Positions 17,618 through 25,723 of a DNA stretch of 51,308 nt are shown here, piece after piece. This DNA is from Sulfurimonas sp. (GTDB taxonomy: Bacteria > Campylobacterota > Campylobacteria > Campylobacterales > Sulfurimonadaceae): positions 1-51,308 of the forward strand of contig JAKISX010000005.1 of NCBI GenBank assembly GCA_021648405.1, given 5' to 3'. Made by a program: the position numbers and the translations under genes. Within the stretch, counting starts at the first letter, position 1. Every line of letters starts with the position of its first letter. The notes beneath the pieces are model-generated. The model searched no databases, had not been told where the DNA came from, and was given only the letters and a program-made list of their open reading frames with translations.

Positions 17618-18177
17618 TTTAAAAGATCGCTTCCAACAACCCTATAAGTTACATTTTCAAATTTATCTTCTAGTTTAACACCACCAATAACACCAACTGG
17701 ATGTTTTGAAATTAAAGAGAGATTTTCTATCTTACTGCCAAGTATATTTGAGATGTTATTTTTTGTATTTGTTTCTCTATATGGACCCAAGCCAATATAA
17801 TTTAGATCCATTTGATTAGCTTCAAGTATCTCTTTTTCATTATGAGTAGATATACCTAATAATTTGTCGTTTTTAATTATTTGTCTTAATATATCAACTG
17901 ATTTAAAGATATTTTCATCAATTAACTTTAAATCTTCTTGTCCAAGATGGACACCATCACAATACTCTATTAATTCATATTTATCATTTACAATTAAAAA
18001 ACCATCAAATAGTTGTCTAATAATAATTAATTGTTGTTTTATAAAAGTAATATCTGATGTTTTGTTTCTATATTGTATAACTTTAGCATCATTTTTATTT
18101 GCAATATTGACAAATTCTTCTACACTTAGAACATGTGTATCTAATAAACCTTGATCACATAAGGCATATAGTTGCAT
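17614..18177 (-). CDS. Thiamine phosphate synthase-like protein (ThiE/TenI family)
   Basis: TIM-barrel family that couples HMP-PP and thiazole phosphate to form thiamine phosphate (ThiE) or aromatises the thiazole (TenI). Seen are KVIQYRNK, the metal/phosphate segment [30 protein letters not shown] and [13 protein letters not shown], followed by a GVIGGVK phosphate loop. At 187 residues it is short compared with E. coli ThiE (211), and the N-terminal strand is brief. Which of the two activities it has is undecided. It lies between rlmH and accD. Confidence 0.75.
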   Translation of the reverse strand: MQLYALCDQGLLDTHVLSVEEFVNIANKNDAKVIQYRNKTSDITFIKQQLIIIRQLFDGFLIVNDKYELIEYCDGVHLGQEDLKLIDENIFKSVDILRQIIKNDKLLGISTHNEKEILEANQMDLNYIGLGPYRETNTKNNISNILGSKIENLSLISKHPVGVIGGVKLEDKFENVTYRVVGSDLLK

Positions 18178-18179
18178 GA

Positions 18180-19028
18180 TTAATTATTATTATCAAACAT
18201 AATCAATAAATCACTCAAAGTTTTTTTAAGTTCATTTCGATTTACAATCATGTCAACTGCACCTTTTTCAAGTAAAAATTCTGCGCGTTGAAATCCATCA
18301 GGAAGAGCAGAACCAATAGTTTGCTCAATTACACGCTGACCTGCAAAACCAACTAACGCACCAGGTTCAGCAATGATTATATCGCCTAATGTTGCGAATG
18401 AAGCGGATACACCACCCATGGTTGGATCTGTTAGCACTGATATATACGGAAGATTATTTTTTGCTAACTTTGCTAATGCTGCTGAAGTTTTGCTCATTTG
18501 AAGTAGTGAAAATGTTGATTCTTGCATTCTCGCTCCACCAGAGGCACAAAGGATAATTACCCCTTGTTTCTTTTCAATTCCGCGCGTAACTGCACGGACT
18601 ATTTTCTCACCCTCTACAGAGCCAAGAGAACCACCCATAAATGCAAAATCAAATATAACTACCTGAGCATCAACACCATTAATTTTCATCTCACCACTAA
18701 CAACAGATGAGTAACGACCAGTTTTTTTATGCCCCTCTTCTATACGAGTCTTATATGATTTTTTATCTGAAAAGTTAAGTGGGTCAATTGGTTTCAAATT
18801 AGCATCAAATTCTACAAATGTATCTTCATCAGCTAAAAGCTTAATACGCTCTTTTACACCTATTCTCAAATGAAAACCACATTTAGGGCATACATAATTT
18901 TGATTTTCTACTTCTTTATAGTACATTAACGACTGACAAGATTTACACTTAACCCAATGAGACGAAGCTTTATTCTTGGTAGGTTGTTTTTTATCTGAAT
19001 TTCTAGAAAAGATGTTAAATAGGTTCAA
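18180..19028 (-). CDS. accD: Acetyl-CoA carboxylase carboxyltransferase subunit beta
   Basis: Beta subunit of the carboxyltransferase that makes malonyl-CoA for fatty acid synthesis; its partner AccA is encoded at 42769-43704. The N-terminal C4 zinc ribbon is CKSCQS...CPKCGF, and the crotonase-fold part shows LCASGGARMQEST and DPTMGGVSASFA. The start is TTG at 19028 with AAGGAC upstream; no ATG fits better. The length of 282 is normal. Confidence 0.95.
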   Translation of the reverse strand: MNLFNIFSRNSDKKQPTKNKASSHWVKCKSCQSLMYYKEVENQNYVCPKCGFHLRIGVKERIKLLADEDTFVEFDANLKPIDPLNFSDKKSYKTRIEEGHKKTGRYSSVVSGEMKINGVDAQVVIFDFAFMGGSLGSVEGEKIVRAVTRGIEKKQGVIILCASGGARMQESTFSLLQMSKTSAALAKLAKNNLPYISVLTDPTMGGVSASFATLGDIIIAEPGALVGFAGQRVIEQTIGSALPDGFQRAEFLLEKGAVDMIVNRNELKKTLSDLLIMFDNNN

Positions 19029-19060
19029 AAAAAGTCCTTAAAATTATAATAATGAGGGCA

Positions 19061-19066
19061 ATTATA
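19061..19066 (-). promoter_or_regulatory. Predicted -10 box for accD operon
   Basis: Minus-strand TATAAT in GGTATAATTG, 32 bases before the TTG start of accD. The divergent flaG promoter is about 150 bases away; between them is AT-rich DNA with a degenerate copy of the palindromic repeat. Confidence 0.45.
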
Positions 19067-19136
19067 CCCTAATTTAGCTAAATATTAAAACTTTTTAAAG
19101 TGTTTTTCAAGGCTGATTCATTCCAATTGCCTGTTC

Positions 19137-19162
19137 GTCATCTTCGGACTTGACCTATGGAT
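19137..19162. repeat. Degenerate palindromic repeat copy in the accD-flaG gap
   Basis: GTCATCTTCGGACTTGACC... keeps the GTCAT end and the CTTGA loop of the manC/ugd repeats, but the arms barely pair. It is probably an old copy. Confidence 0.4.
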
Positions 19163-19199
19163 ATTAAAGATGTGTTCCAAAAAAAATTTGATTTTTCAT

Positions 19200-19226
19200 T
19201 AAAGTTTTTTTTTTTTTAGTCGATGT
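19200..19226 (+). promoter_or_regulatory. Sigma-28 (FliA) promoter of flaG with poly-T spacer
   Basis: TAAAGTTT, then exactly 11 bases, then GTCGATGT: a near-perfect fit to the FliA consensus TAAAGTTT-N11-GCCGATAA. The -35 to -10 spacing is made up of a run of 13 T (19205-19217). It sits 36 bases upstream of flaG, a flagellar gene expected to be FliA-dependent. Confidence 0.85.
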
Positions 19227-19261
19227 CATGAATAAGTAAAACTTTAAGTAAGGAGTTAGTC

Positions 19262-19654
19262 ATGGATGGCATAGCTAATGTTGCAAGACAGCAACAATCT
19301 CAAATAAGTTCTGGTGAGGCTCAAGGAAGAGTAGCTCAACAAGTTCAACAACAAGTTCAACAACAAGTTCAAAAAGTAGATGTAGTAAAAGAGTTACGAA
19401 AAGATGTTTCTACAACAGAAAATAAAATAAATTCTAAAGAGCAGATGCAAAATTTAGTAGATCAACTAAATGAAGCGATGGCTCCAATGAACACAAATTT
19501 AAAATTTGGTGTTGATTCACAAGATATATTTTATGTATCTGTTATTGAATCTGAAACTAGTAAAATCATAAGAAGGTTTCCAGCAGAACAAGCAGCTGAT
19601 TTTCTTCCAAAAATGCAAGAAGTAACAGGAATGTTATTTGATTCAGTAGGGTAA
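19262..19654 (+). CDS. flaG: FlaG family flagellar protein
   Basis: 130 residues. The C-terminal half (NTNLKFGVDSQDIFYVSVIESETSKIIRRFPAEQ) is the FlaG domain, associated with control of flagellar filament length. The N-terminal part is Gln-rich and contains three exact 12-bp repeats (QQVQ). It is monocistronic, with a FliA-type promoter and strong ribosome binding site AAGGAG. Start ATG at 19262 is clear. Confidence 0.9.
   Translation: MDGIANVARQQQSQISSGEAQGRVAQQVQQQVQQQVQKVDVVKELRKDVSTTENKINSKEQMQNLVDQLNEAMAPMNTNLKFGVDSQDIFYVSVIESETSKIIRRFPAEQAADFLPKMQEVTGMLFDSVG
19337..19372 (+). repeat. Three exact 12-bp tandem repeats inside flaG
   Basis: CAACAAGTTCAA occurs three times head to tail, encoding QQVQ three times in frame. 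Copy number changes would lengthen or shorten the protein by four residues without frameshift. Confidence 0.9.
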
Positions 19655-19775
19655 ATAAATAGCCCTGTTGATTATTGCTTTTTTAAATAAACTCATTATA
19701 AAACTATACTAATCATACATTAATCTTTTTTATTATATACTCGCGGAATTTATTTAGTGAAATTAAGGTTTATTG

Positions 19776-21011
19776 ATGAAAAAAGAGGTTAAAAAAGTTG
19801 TCTTAGCTTATTCTGGTGGGCTAGATACTAGTATTATTTTAAAATGGTTACAAGATGAGTATAAAGCAGAAGTTATAACTTTTACAGCTGATTTAGGTCA
19901 AGGTGAAGAGGTAGAGCCAGCTCGTCAAAAAGCACTTGACAATGGTATAAAACCTGAAAATATCTTTATTCTTAATGTTCAAGAAGAGTTTGTGAAAGAT
20001 TATGTATTTCCAATGTTTAGAGCAAATGCCATCTATGAGGGAGAGTATCTTTTAGGAACTTCTATTGCAAGACCACTTATCGCTAAAAAACAGATTGAAA
20101 TCGCTAAAAAAATGGGCGCTGATGCTGTAAGTCATGGAGCTACTGGAAAAGGTAACGATCAAGTAAGATTTGAGCTTGGTTATTTGGGGCTAAATCCAGA
20201 CATCACAGTTATTGCTCCATGGAGAGAATGGGATTTAAATTCAAGAGAAAAACTTTTAACTTATGCTACACAACATGGAATCAATATTGATCAAAAACAT
20301 GTAGATTCTGATGGTAACCCAACTGTAAGTCCATACTCAATGGATGCTAACTTACTTCATATATCTTACGAGGGACTTCACTTAGAAAACCCTATGAATG
20401 AGCCTGAAGAATCTATGTGGTTATGGTCTAACTCCCCTGAAGACGCACCTGATGAAAAAGAATATATAACTATTGAATATAAAAATGGTGACCCTATCTC
20501 TATAAATAGTGAAGAGATGAGCCCTGCTACAATCCTTAGAACATTAAATGAGTATGGAAATAAACACGGAATTGGCAGAATAGACATTGTTGAGAATCGT
20601 TTTGTTGGAATGAAAGCAAGAGGATGTTATGAGACTCCCGGTGGAACAATTATGCTAAAAGCTCACCGTGCAATAGAGTCTATCTGTCTTGACCGTGAAG
20701 AAGCACACATGAAAGATTCAATGATAGCAAAATATGCGGAACTTATCTACAACGGCTTTTGGTTCTCTCCAGAGCGTGAAATGATGCAAGCAGCGATTGA
20801 TACTACGCAAAAATTCGTTCAAGGAAGTGTAAAATTAAAACTCTACAAAGGTAATGTAGAAGTTGTAGGAAGACAATCAGATATCTCACTATACTCTGAA
20901 GAGCATTCAACATTTGAGGAAGATGAAGTATATAATCAAAAAGATGCAGAGGGCTTTATTAGGCTTAATGCATTAAGAAGAATTATTGCTGGCAAAAAAA
21001 GAAATAAATAA
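19776..21011 (+). CDS. argG: Argininosuccinate synthase
   Basis: ATP-dependent enzyme joining citrulline and aspartate in arginine biosynthesis. The ATP pyrophosphatase P-loop [13 protein letters not shown] is at about residues 9-21; also seen are [28 protein letters not shown] and the [13 protein letters not shown] stretch. The ORF track begins one codon earlier at a TTG (19773); the ATG at 19776 is better spaced from AAGG, giving 411 residues. Monocistronic-looking, or leading the FTR-rplI-hslVU genes. The stop codon lies in a 16-bp tandem repeat. Confidence 0.96.
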   Translation: MKKEVKKVVLAYSGGLDTSIILKWLQDEYKAEVITFTADLGQGEEVEPARQKALDNGIKPENIFILNVQEEFVKDYVFPMFRANAIYEGEYLLGTSIARPLIAKKQIEIAKKMGADAVSHGATGKGNDQVRFELGYLGLNPDITVIAPWREWDLNSREKLLTYATQHGINIDQKHVDSDGNPTVSPYSMDANLLHISYEGLHLENPMNEPEESMWLWSNSPEDAPDEKEYITIEYKNGDPISINSEEMSPATILRTLNEYGNKHGIGRIDIVENRFVGMKARGCYETPGGTIMLKAHRAIESICLDREEAHMKDSMIAKYAELIYNGFWFSPEREMMQAAIDTTQKFVQGSVKLKLYKGNVEVVGRQSDISLYSEEHSTFEEDEVYNQKDAEGFIRLNALRRIIAGKKRNK

Positions 21012-21048
21012 AAAAAGAAATAAATAAAAAAAGAAATAAATAAAAAAA
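21001..21048 (+). repeat. Three exact 16-bp tandem repeats across the argG stop codon
   Basis: GAAATAAATAAAAAAA is repeated three times head to tail. The first copy contains the last codons and stop of argG; the third runs into the ribosome binding site (AAAGG) of the next gene. Confidence 0.95.
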
Positions 21049-21058
21049 GGATTATAAA

Positions 21059-21421
21059 ATGAGTATGATAAAAGTAGATATGAATTCACCTGAATTCAAA
21101 GCTAGAATGGAAAAAACTATCAAGTTTACAGACAAAGTATGTGAATCTCGTGGATGGGTATATAATCCTCAGGTTGAAGTTACTGAAGGTGTGCAGATGG
21201 GTCTTGCTCGTAATAAGATGATGTATAATAAATTATTTTGCCCTTGTTTTATGATTGAAGAGGTTGATGGAAAGCCACAAAGTGTTGATAATAGAATTTG
21301 TCCTTGTACGCCTGCTATAGAAAAAGAGATTCCTGAGACTGGAGCTTGTCATTGTGGAATTTTTTGTACTCCAGAATTTGTAGCAGCTAAAAAAATTGAA
21401 CTCGAGATGAAGTCAAATTAG
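21059..21421 (+). CDS. Ferredoxin-thioredoxin reductase catalytic-chain-like protein
   Basis: 120 residues with the three Cys-x-Cys pairs of the FTR catalytic subunit: FCPCF, RICPCTP and ACHCGIF, plus a further cysteine in FCTPEF. In the family these hold a 4Fe-4S cluster next to a redox-active disulfide that passes electrons from ferredoxin to thioredoxin. No variable-chain gene is present nearby, so the partner is unknown. It lies 47 bases after argG and 24 before rplI. Confidence 0.87.
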   Translation: MSMIKVDMNSPEFKARMEKTIKFTDKVCESRGWVYNPQVEVTEGVQMGLARNKMMYNKLFCPCFMIEEVDGKPQSVDNRICPCTPAIEKEIPETGACHCGIFCTPEFVAAKKIELEMKSN

Positions 21422-21445
21422 AAAATAAAATATTAGGAAAGTATT

Positions 21446-21892
21446 ATGAAAGTATTATTGATTAAAGATGTTAAAAAGCTTGGAAAAAAAGGTGAAGTTA
21501 AAGAGGTTAAAGATGGTTATGGAAAGAATTTTTTAATTGGTAAAGGCTTTGCAAGACATGCAACACCAGAGATTTTAGCTCAACATGCACAAGATGAATT
21601 GGTAGTAGCACAAAGCTTAGAAAAAGAAGTTAATGAGCTTAAAGAAATTGCTAAAGAGTTAGATAAAGCAGAGATTATAATTACTAAAAAACTAGGACAA
21701 AATGGTCATTTATTTGGTTCTGTAACAAAAGAAGAGATTGCAGTTGCGCTAAAAGAACAACATGGTATAGAGATTGATAAAAAGCACATTAATGAAAAAA
21801 TAATAATTAAAACAGTTGGCGAACATGATTTGGACTTTAAACTAGGTCATGGCTTACATGCAACACTACACGTAGATGTTCAAGGCGAATAA
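21446..21892 (+). CDS. rplI: 50S ribosomal protein L9
   Basis: 148 residues beginning [31 protein letters not shown], the diagnostic L9 N-terminal domain with the rRNA-binding glycine/lysine loop, then a long connecting helix and C-terminal domain ([14 protein letters not shown]). rplI-hslV-hslU-era is the H. pylori gene order. Ribosome binding site AGGAAAG. Confidence 0.97.
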   Translation: MKVLLIKDVKKLGKKGEVKEVKDGYGKNFLIGKGFARHATPEILAQHAQDELVVAQSLEKEVNELKEIAKELDKAEIIITKKLGQNGHLFGSVTKEEIAVALKEQHGIEIDKKHINEKIIIKTVGEHDLDFKLGHGLHATLHVDVQGE

Positions 21893-21899
21893 TTTAAAT

Positions 21900-21986
21900 A
21901 TGAAAAGAAATAATCTCGCCGTAAGGCGTAGCTTTAGTGAGGGGAATTTTGCAAAGAATTCACTTCTTTGTAAAAGGAGAAAATAG
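21900..21986 (+). CDS. Possible 28-codon leader ORF overlapping the hslV start
   Basis: An ATG at 21900 opens a short frame starting [15 protein letters not shown] and ending in a TAG whose G is the first base of the hslV GTG start (TAGTG). The peptide is strongly basic. There is no good ribosome binding site (AAGG is 13 bases away), so it may be chance or a repeat-derived sequence. Confidence 0.25.
   Translation: MKRNNLAVRRSFSEGNFAKNSLLCKRRK
21947..21975 (+). promoter_or_regulatory. 12-bp hairpin abutting the hslV ribosome binding site
   Basis: Arms TTTTGCAAAGAA and TTCTTTGTAAAA pair over 12 bp with one G-U, around the loop TTCAC. The 3' arm ends at the start of the AAGGAG sequence of hslV. 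Just upstream, CGCC-GTAA-GGCG (21918-21929) could form a small GNRA-capped stem. Confidence 0.55.
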
Positions 21987-22528
21987 TGTTTGATGCTACT
22001 ACAATACTTGCATACAAAGGCAAAAATAAAGCCGTAATTGGTGGAGATGGGCAAGTTACATTTGGTGATAGTGTTTTAAAAGGCAATGCTACAAAAATTC
22101 GCACACTCAACAAAGGTAAAATTCTTGCAGGTTTTGCTGGAAGTACAGCAGATGCTTTTAATCTTTTTGATATGTTTGAAGATTTTTTAGAAGATAAAAA
22201 AGGTGATATCTTAAAATCAGTTATTGAATTTTCAAAAGCTTGGAGAAAAGACAAAGTTCTTCGCCGTTTAGAAGCTATGATGATTGTTTTAAATAATGAG
22301 CATATTTTTATTCTTACTGGAAACGGTGATGTAGTTGAGCCTGAAGATGGAGAGATAGCCTCTATTGGAAGTGGTGGAAACTACGCTATTTCAGCTGCAC
22401 GGGCATTAAAAAAACATGCTAGCCTTGATGAAGAAGAGCTTATAAAAGAGAGCTTATCTATAGCTGCAGACTTATGTATTTACACAAATCACAGTATAAA
22501 AACTCTTACATTAGAGGGAAATAAATAA
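21986..22528 (+). CDS. hslV: ATP-dependent protease proteolytic subunit HslV
   Basis: Threonine protease of the proteasome-like HslUV complex. The N-terminus is [25 protein letters not shown]; by comparison with E. coli HslV the active-site threonine is Thr5, so a four-residue propeptide must be removed, as in Helicobacter. GNATKIRTL and the FAGSTADAF segment are conserved. The start is GTG with AAGGAG. It overlaps hslU by one base (TAATG). Confidence 0.96.
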   Translation: MFDATTILAYKGKNKAVIGGDGQVTFGDSVLKGNATKIRTLNKGKILAGFAGSTADAFNLFDMFEDFLEDKKGDILKSVIEFSKAWRKDKVLRRLEAMMIVLNNEHIFILTGNGDVVEPEDGEIASIGSGGNYAISAARALKKHASLDEEELIKESLSIAADLCIYTNHSIKTLTLEGNK

Positions 22529-23859
22529 TGAACTTAACTCCAAAAGAGATAGTAGAGTATTTAGATAAATATGTTATCTCACAAAATGATGCTAAAAAAA
22601 CAATAGCCCTTGCACTTCGTACTAGATACAGAAGAATGCAATTAGATAGCGAACTACAAAACGAAATAACTCCTAAAAATATCTTAATGATAGGCTCTAC
22701 TGGTGTAGGTAAAACAGAGATATCACGCAGATTAGCTAAGATGATGAAAGTTCCATTTGTAAAAGTTGAAGCATCAAAATATACAGAAGTTGGATTTGTT
22801 GGTCGTGATGTAGAATCTATGATTAGAGATTTAGTTGTGAACTCTGTATCGATTGTAAAAGCTGAAAAAGAGGAAGAAAATAAAGAAAAAATTGAAAACT
22901 ATGTTTTAAATAAAATAGTTGAAAAACTTCTTCCCCCACTGCCTAAGAGTGCGAGTGAATCTAAAAAAGATGATTATCAAAGACTACTAGAGGTTATGGA
23001 AAAACGAGTAGAATCTGGAGAGATGGATGAAAAAATCATAGAGATAGAGATTGATTCAAATCTTCAAGTAGAGTTTGCAGATTCAAATCTTCCTCCAGAG
23101 ATGATAAAAGTTCAAGAAAGCTTTACAAAAGTTTTTTCTCAAATGAACAAAGATGAAAAGAAAAAAGAGATAACTGTAAAAGATGCAAAAGTTATGCTAA
23201 AAACTGAAGCTAGTACTAAATTAATAGACTCTAATTCTATAAGTGCCGAAGCTCTTAGACGAGCGGAAAATGGAGGGATTATCTTTTTAGATGAGATTGA
23301 TAAAATCGCTCTAAGTGAAAAAAGCCAAGGTAGAAATGACCCAAGTAAAGAGGGTGTTCAACGAGATTTACTCCCAATTGTTGAGGGTAGTAGTGTTACA
23401 ACAAAATATGGTGTAATAAATACTGATCATATTTTATTTATTGCAGCTGGTGCATTTCATGTAAGTAAGCCAAGTGATTTAATCCCTGAACTTCAAGGTA
23501 GATTCCCTTTGCGTGTTGAACTTGAGAGTTTAACTGAAGATTCACTTTACCAAATTTTAACACAAACTAAAAATTCACTTTTAAAACAATATGAAGCACT
23601 ATTGGGTGTAGAGGGTATGAAGCTTAGCTTTGAAGACGAAGCAGTAAAAGCAATAGCAAAACTAGCTTTTAAAGCTAATGAATCAACTCAAGATATTGGT
23701 GCGAGAAGACTTCATACTGTACTAGAGCGTGTACTCGAAGAGATTAGTTTTATTGCTGATGAATACAAAGATGACGAATTTATAGTAACTGCTGAATTGG
23801 TACATGAAAAGCTAGATATTATTGTTGATAACGATGATTTATCAAGATATATATTATAA
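22528..23859 (+). CDS. hslU: ATP-dependent protease ATPase subunit HslU
   Basis: AAA+ unfoldase partner of HslV. Walker A is GSTGVGKTEISRRLA (about residue 53-67), Walker B GIIFLDEIDKIA, pore loop and VGFVGRDVESMIRDL motif are present, and the C-terminus ends DLSRYIL, the tail that inserts into HslV. 443 residues, a normal length. It is followed by era after 17 bases. Confidence 0.97.
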   Translation: MNLTPKEIVEYLDKYVISQNDAKKTIALALRTRYRRMQLDSELQNEITPKNILMIGSTGVGKTEISRRLAKMMKVPFVKVEASKYTEVGFVGRDVESMIRDLVVNSVSIVKAEKEEENKEKIENYVLNKIVEKLLPPLPKSASESKKDDYQRLLEVMEKRVESGEMDEKIIEIEIDSNLQVEFADSNLPPEMIKVQESFTKVFSQMNKDEKKKEITVKDAKVMLKTEASTKLIDSNSISAEALRRAENGGIIFLDEIDKIALSEKSQGRNDPSKEGVQRDLLPIVEGSSVTTKYGVINTDHILFIAAGAFHVSKPSDLIPELQGRFPLRVELESLTEDSLYQILTQTKNSLLKQYEALLGVEGMKLSFEDEAVKAIAKLAFKANESTQDIGARRLHTVLERVLEEISFIADEYKDDEFIVTAELVHEKLDIIVDNDDLSRYIL

Positions 23860-23876
23860 ATGGAGAATATAACAAT

Positions 23877-24758
23877 ATGACAAAAGCTGGTTTTGTATCC
23901 TTAATTGGTCGTCCCAATGCGGGTAAAAGCACACTAATGAACTCTCTTTTAGGTGAGGCTATTGCTATGGTTAGCCAAAAAGCAAATGCTACTCGTAAAC
24001 GCTCAAACGCAATAGTGATGTACGAAGATACACAAATCATCTTTATTGACACTCCAGGTATCCATGAAAGAGAAAAAGTTTTAAATAAATATATGCTAGA
24101 TGAAGCACTAAAAGCTATGGGTGATTGTGATCTTATTATCTACTTAGCTCCTGTAACAGATACGGTTGAGCATTATCAAAAATTTTTAACATTAAACAAG
24201 AAAAATGTTAAACACATTATTGTTTTAAGTAAAATTGATCAAGTTAATCAAGCTAAATTATTTAAACGAATAGCTCAATACAATCAATTTAACGATAAAT
24301 TTGAGGCTTTAGTACCAGTGGCAATTCCAAAAAAAGTAGGTCATAATGATCTATTAAAATTAATTAGTAAAAATTTACCAGAATCTCCATTTCTTTACAA
24401 TCCAGATGATTTAACAAGTGAACTTGTTCGTGATATATATGCAGGATTTATTAGGGAGGGAATATTTGATAATATTAGCGATGAAATCCCCTATGAAAGT
24501 GATGTTATAATTGATTCTATTGAAGAAGACAAGGGACATGTAGATAAGATATATGCTTCTATCATAGTTGAAAAAGAGAGTCAAAAAGGTATTATTATTG
24601 GCAAGGGTGGCGAAGCTATAAAGAGAATAGGTATCTATTCAAGAGAAAAAATTGAGATTTTGAGTCAAAAAAAAGTTTTTTTAAATCTTCAAGTTATCGT
24701 AAAAAAAGGCTGGACTAAAGATAAAGCATTTTTACAAGAGATAGGATATACATCATGA
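23877..24758 (+). CDS. era: GTPase Era
   Basis: Ribosome-assembly GTPase binding the 3' end of 16S rRNA. G1 GRPNAGKST, G3 DTPG and G4 SKID define the GTPase domain; the C-terminal KH domain shows GIIIGKGGEAIKRIG. Length 293 is normal. It overlaps the csd6-like gene by 4 bases, as in the H. pylori order hslV-hslU-era-csd6. Confidence 0.97.
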   Translation: MTKAGFVSLIGRPNAGKSTLMNSLLGEAIAMVSQKANATRKRSNAIVMYEDTQIIFIDTPGIHEREKVLNKYMLDEALKAMGDCDLIIYLAPVTDTVEHYQKFLTLNKKNVKHIIVLSKIDQVNQAKLFKRIAQYNQFNDKFEALVPVAIPKKVGHNDLLKLISKNLPESPFLYNPDDLTSELVRDIYAGFIREGIFDNISDEIPYESDVIIDSIEEDKGHVDKIYASIIVEKESQKGIIIGKGGEAIKRIGIYSREKIEILSQKKVFLNLQVIVKKGWTKDKAFLQEIGYTS

Positions 24759-25723
24759 AATTATTAATTTTATTTTTATTAACAATATCTTCTATTGGTG
24801 CGAATGATATCTTAACTAATTATAGACTTCATGGCATTAACAACATAGAAAAACAACTTGACTATGAGCTAACAAGTTCTTCATACTGGGAAAAAGAACT
24901 TCAAAATAAAGACACAACCTTTGGTTATATAGAATCTAATATATCTATATTATCGTGTGATAAAAATAGCTCTACTCTCACACTATACAAACAAGATGAA
25001 AACTCTACATATAACTTAATAAAAGAATATAATGCCTTTACTGGAAAAGTGGCTGGTGATAAAAGAAAAGAAGGTGATTTAAAAACACCTTTAGGTATAT
25101 ATAAAATAAAAGAAAAACTAAATAAAGATACTAAACTTGATCCATTTTATGGTCCACTAGCTTTTGTAACATCTTATCCAAATTTATATGATAGAATTCA
25201 AGGAAAAAGTGGAAGTGGAATATGGGTACATGGATTACCTATTAAAAGAGACCGCGACGACTTTACAAGGGGTTGTATTGCTATAAACAATTTAAATATA
25301 GAATGTTTAGACAAAAATATAGATATATTCAACACTCTTTTAATAATCAATCCAAATGAGCATATTCAAACTACAAAAGAGAAATTAAATTTATTATTGA
25401 CTCAACTATTTAAGTGGAGATATTCTTGGCTTTACAGTGATACAGATGCTTATCTTTCTTTTTATGCAGATGATTTTACTAGGTTTGATGGAATGAGAGT
25501 TAAAGAATTTTCAAAATATAAAACTCATATATTTAATAAAAATGAAAAAAAGATAATATTATTTAGCGACATACATATAATTCCTTATCCAAATACTAGA
25601 GATATATATCAAATAACATTTAAACAATACTACAAATCAAATACATTTGAGTTTCGTGGAGATAAAATGTTAATGGTAAAAATAGATGAATTAAATAATT
25701 TTAAAATTTTTATCGAAAAATAA
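24755..25723 (+). CDS. csd6: L,D-carboxypeptidase of the Csd6/Pgp2 type (YkuD fold)
   Basis: Signal peptide (residues 1-16), then an L,D-transpeptidase-fold domain with the catalytic pattern HG at 159-160 and TRGC at 171-174 (C174), and a C-terminal NTF2-like domain from about residue 205. This architecture and the era-adjacent position match H. pylori Csd6 and C. jejuni Pgp2, periplasmic enzymes that trim peptidoglycan tetrapeptides to tripeptides and set helical cell shape. Family and position are seen; the trimming activity is inferred. The next gene downstream is a decayed carboxypeptidase. Confidence 0.88.
   Translation: MKLLILFLLTISSIGANDILTNYRLHGINNIEKQLDYELTSSSYWEKELQNKDTTFGYIESNISILSCDKNSSTLTLYKQDENSTYNLIKEYNAFTGKVAGDKRKEGDLKTPLGIYKIKEKLNKDTKLDPFYGPLAFVTSYPNLYDRIQGKSGSGIWVHGLPIKRDRDDFTRGCIAINNLNIECLDKNIDIFNTLLIINPNEHIQTTKEKLNLLLTQLFKWRYSWLYSDTDAYLSFYADDFTRFDGMRVKEFSKYKTHIFNKNEKKIILFSDIHIIPYPNTRDIYQITFKQYYKSNTFEFRGDKMLMVKIDELNNFKIFIEK

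Noticed and set aside
19337-19372. flaG repeats considered as CRISPR
   Set aside because: They are coding, without spacers, and encode QQVQ.
21001-21048. Tandem repeats considered as a CRISPR array or replication iteron
   Set aside because: Repeats are directly adjacent with no spacers, only 16 bp, and embedded in a stop codon and ribosome binding site.
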